Assembly: GCA_910577835.1 (NCBI GenBank)
Contig: CAJTOU010000090.1
Coordinates: 1 to 7,048 of the forward strand
DNA: 7,048 nt
Direction: 5' to 3'
Source: an uncultured Lachnospiraceae bacterium
GTDB taxonomy: Bacteria; Bacillota_A; Clostridia; Lachnospirales; Lachnospiraceae
Position 1 is the stretch's first letter. Every line of letters begins with the position of its first letter. Of the stretch, positions 6,603 to 7,048 are shown piece after piece. The notes under the pieces are model-generated. The model was given only the letters and a program-made list of their open reading frames with translations. It had not been told where the DNA came from and did no database searches. Both the position numbers and the translations under genes were made by a program.

Positions 6603-7048
6603 ATGAGCGAAGATATCTTATTAATGATGAAAGATATACCTGTAATGAGAATTAATTTTGACCATCAGGAATATGAGGTCTTAGATGAACTGCATATACC
6701 CTATCAGTTAAAAGGAAAATTAAGATACTGGGAGTTTGATGATAAGTATGATATGAAATACAATATAACTCAATCGGTAATAGCAAACGGTGCCTGTCGT
6801 GACAGCGTAATTGATTTTTTATCTGGCAGAACACTCCCGCTGAGCAGAGAAAACGCAAAAAAGATATTAAATTTATTAAAGTTAAGTCAGGCAGGTGATA
6901 AGGTTTCAAAATCAAAAATAGCGTTAATATGCAGGGCAATATCTTTGCAGGATAATTATTGGATAAAGTCAGCCTCAGCTCTATCTCTTCTACACATATA
7001 TTGGGAAAAGAATATATTGCAGATATCAGGTAGAAGGAAGATAAAATA
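6603..7048 (+). CDS. HipA-like protein, N-terminal part, cut by the window end
   Basis: An open frame starts at ATG 6603, eight bases after AAGGAG (6589-6594), and runs 148 codons to the window edge without a stop. The N-terminal KDIPVMRINFD (10-20), the middle FLSGRTLPLSRENAKKIL (72-89) and the SLQDNYWIK motif (114-122) recall the N-terminal half of HipA-like kinase proteins common in clostridia, where a kinase domain would follow. No kinase motif lies in the visible part, so the function is a family guess from memory. From about codon 127 the frame runs into a Tn5 mosaic-end-like 19-mer and then a copy of the permease gene end. The reading after residue ~126 is therefore probably not native: either the gene is disrupted here or the terminal sequence is artefactual. 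Confidence 0.6.
   Translation, partial: MSEDILLMMKDIPVMRINFDHQEYEVLDELHIPYQLKGKLRYWEFDDKYDMKYNITQSVIANGACRDSVIDFLSGRTLPLSRENAKKILNLLKLSQAGDKVSKSKIALICRAISLQDNYWIKSASALSLLHIYWEKNILQISGRRKIK
6981..6999 (+). other. 19-mer resembling the Tn5 mosaic end (Nextera adapter)
   Basis: CTATCTCTTCTACACATAT matches the Tn5 mosaic end CTGTCTCTTATACACATCT at 16 of 19 positions without gaps; the differences are at positions 3, 10 and 18. It ends exactly one base before the 49-bp repeat copy starts. Such sequence is used in transposase-based sequencing libraries and is a known contaminant at contig ends. With three mismatches the identification is probable, not certain. Confidence 0.6.
7000..7048 (+). repeat. 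49-bp exact direct repeat, second copy, at the window end
   Basis: These bases are identical to 4827-4875, the last 14 codons, stop codon and next four bases of the permease gene. In the permease frame this copy again encodes IGKRIYCRYQVEGR and a stop, but upstream that frame closes at a TAA (6964-6966), so there is no second permease gene here. The match continues to the last base, so its real length is unknown. Confidence 0.97.

Noticed and set aside
6652..6939. 95-codon minus-strand frame near the right end
   Set aside because: It opposes the + strand frame from 6603, which has a good ribosome binding site and family-like motifs.
6964..7044. A second permease gene ending at the window edge
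   Set aside because: The permease frame of the repeat copy is open only from a TAA at 6964-6966, and the sequence before 7000 does not resemble the permease gene, so only the 49-bp tail is copied.

Overview
The window looks like chromosomal DNA of an AT-rich, low-GC Gram-positive gut anaerobe, most likely a Lachnospiraceae-type member of Clostridia. This is inferred from the strong AGGAGG-type ribosome binding sites, tightly overlapping genes, a cytoplasmic GH29 fucosidase, and an ECF sigma/ABC transporter operon and HipA-like gene of types common in that family. All genes are on the + strand. I see no rRNA, tRNA, CRISPR array or transposase gene.

Layout. Bases 1-156 hold a short AT-rich leader with a small direct repeat. 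At 157-1632 is a complete GH29 alpha-L-fucosidase, followed by a hairpin that may be a terminator. At 1771-4871 is a tightly coupled four-gene operon: an ECF-type sigma factor, a six-helix membrane protein of unknown function in the position where an anti-sigma factor would be expected, an ABC ATPase, and an ABC-2 type permease. Consecutive genes overlap by 11, 10 and 4 bases. At 4972-6549 is a cardiolipin synthase with two HKD motifs. It sits behind a promoter that carries an imperfect dyad between its -35 and -10 boxes, in the style of MerR-family operators. At 6603 begins a gene resembling the N-terminal part of clostridial HipA-like proteins, which runs off the end.

How the genes may work together. 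The sigma/membrane protein/ABC set reads as one self-contained envelope-response module: the sigma factor would be restrained or tuned by the coupled membrane protein, and the transporter would be its output. The cardiolipin synthase changes membrane lipid composition and appears to have its own regulated promoter, so it may be a neighbouring but separately controlled envelope gene. The fucosidase is a carbohydrate-degradation gene with no evident link to these.

The right edge needs caution. The last 49 bases (7000-7048) are an exact copy of 4827-4875, the end of the permease gene. The 19 bases immediately before them (6981-6999) match the Tn5 mosaic end, which is the Nextera library adapter, at 16 of 19 positions. 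Together these suggest that the terminal ~68 bases may be an adapter-mediated assembly chimera rather than real genome sequence. A genuine duplication remains possible.
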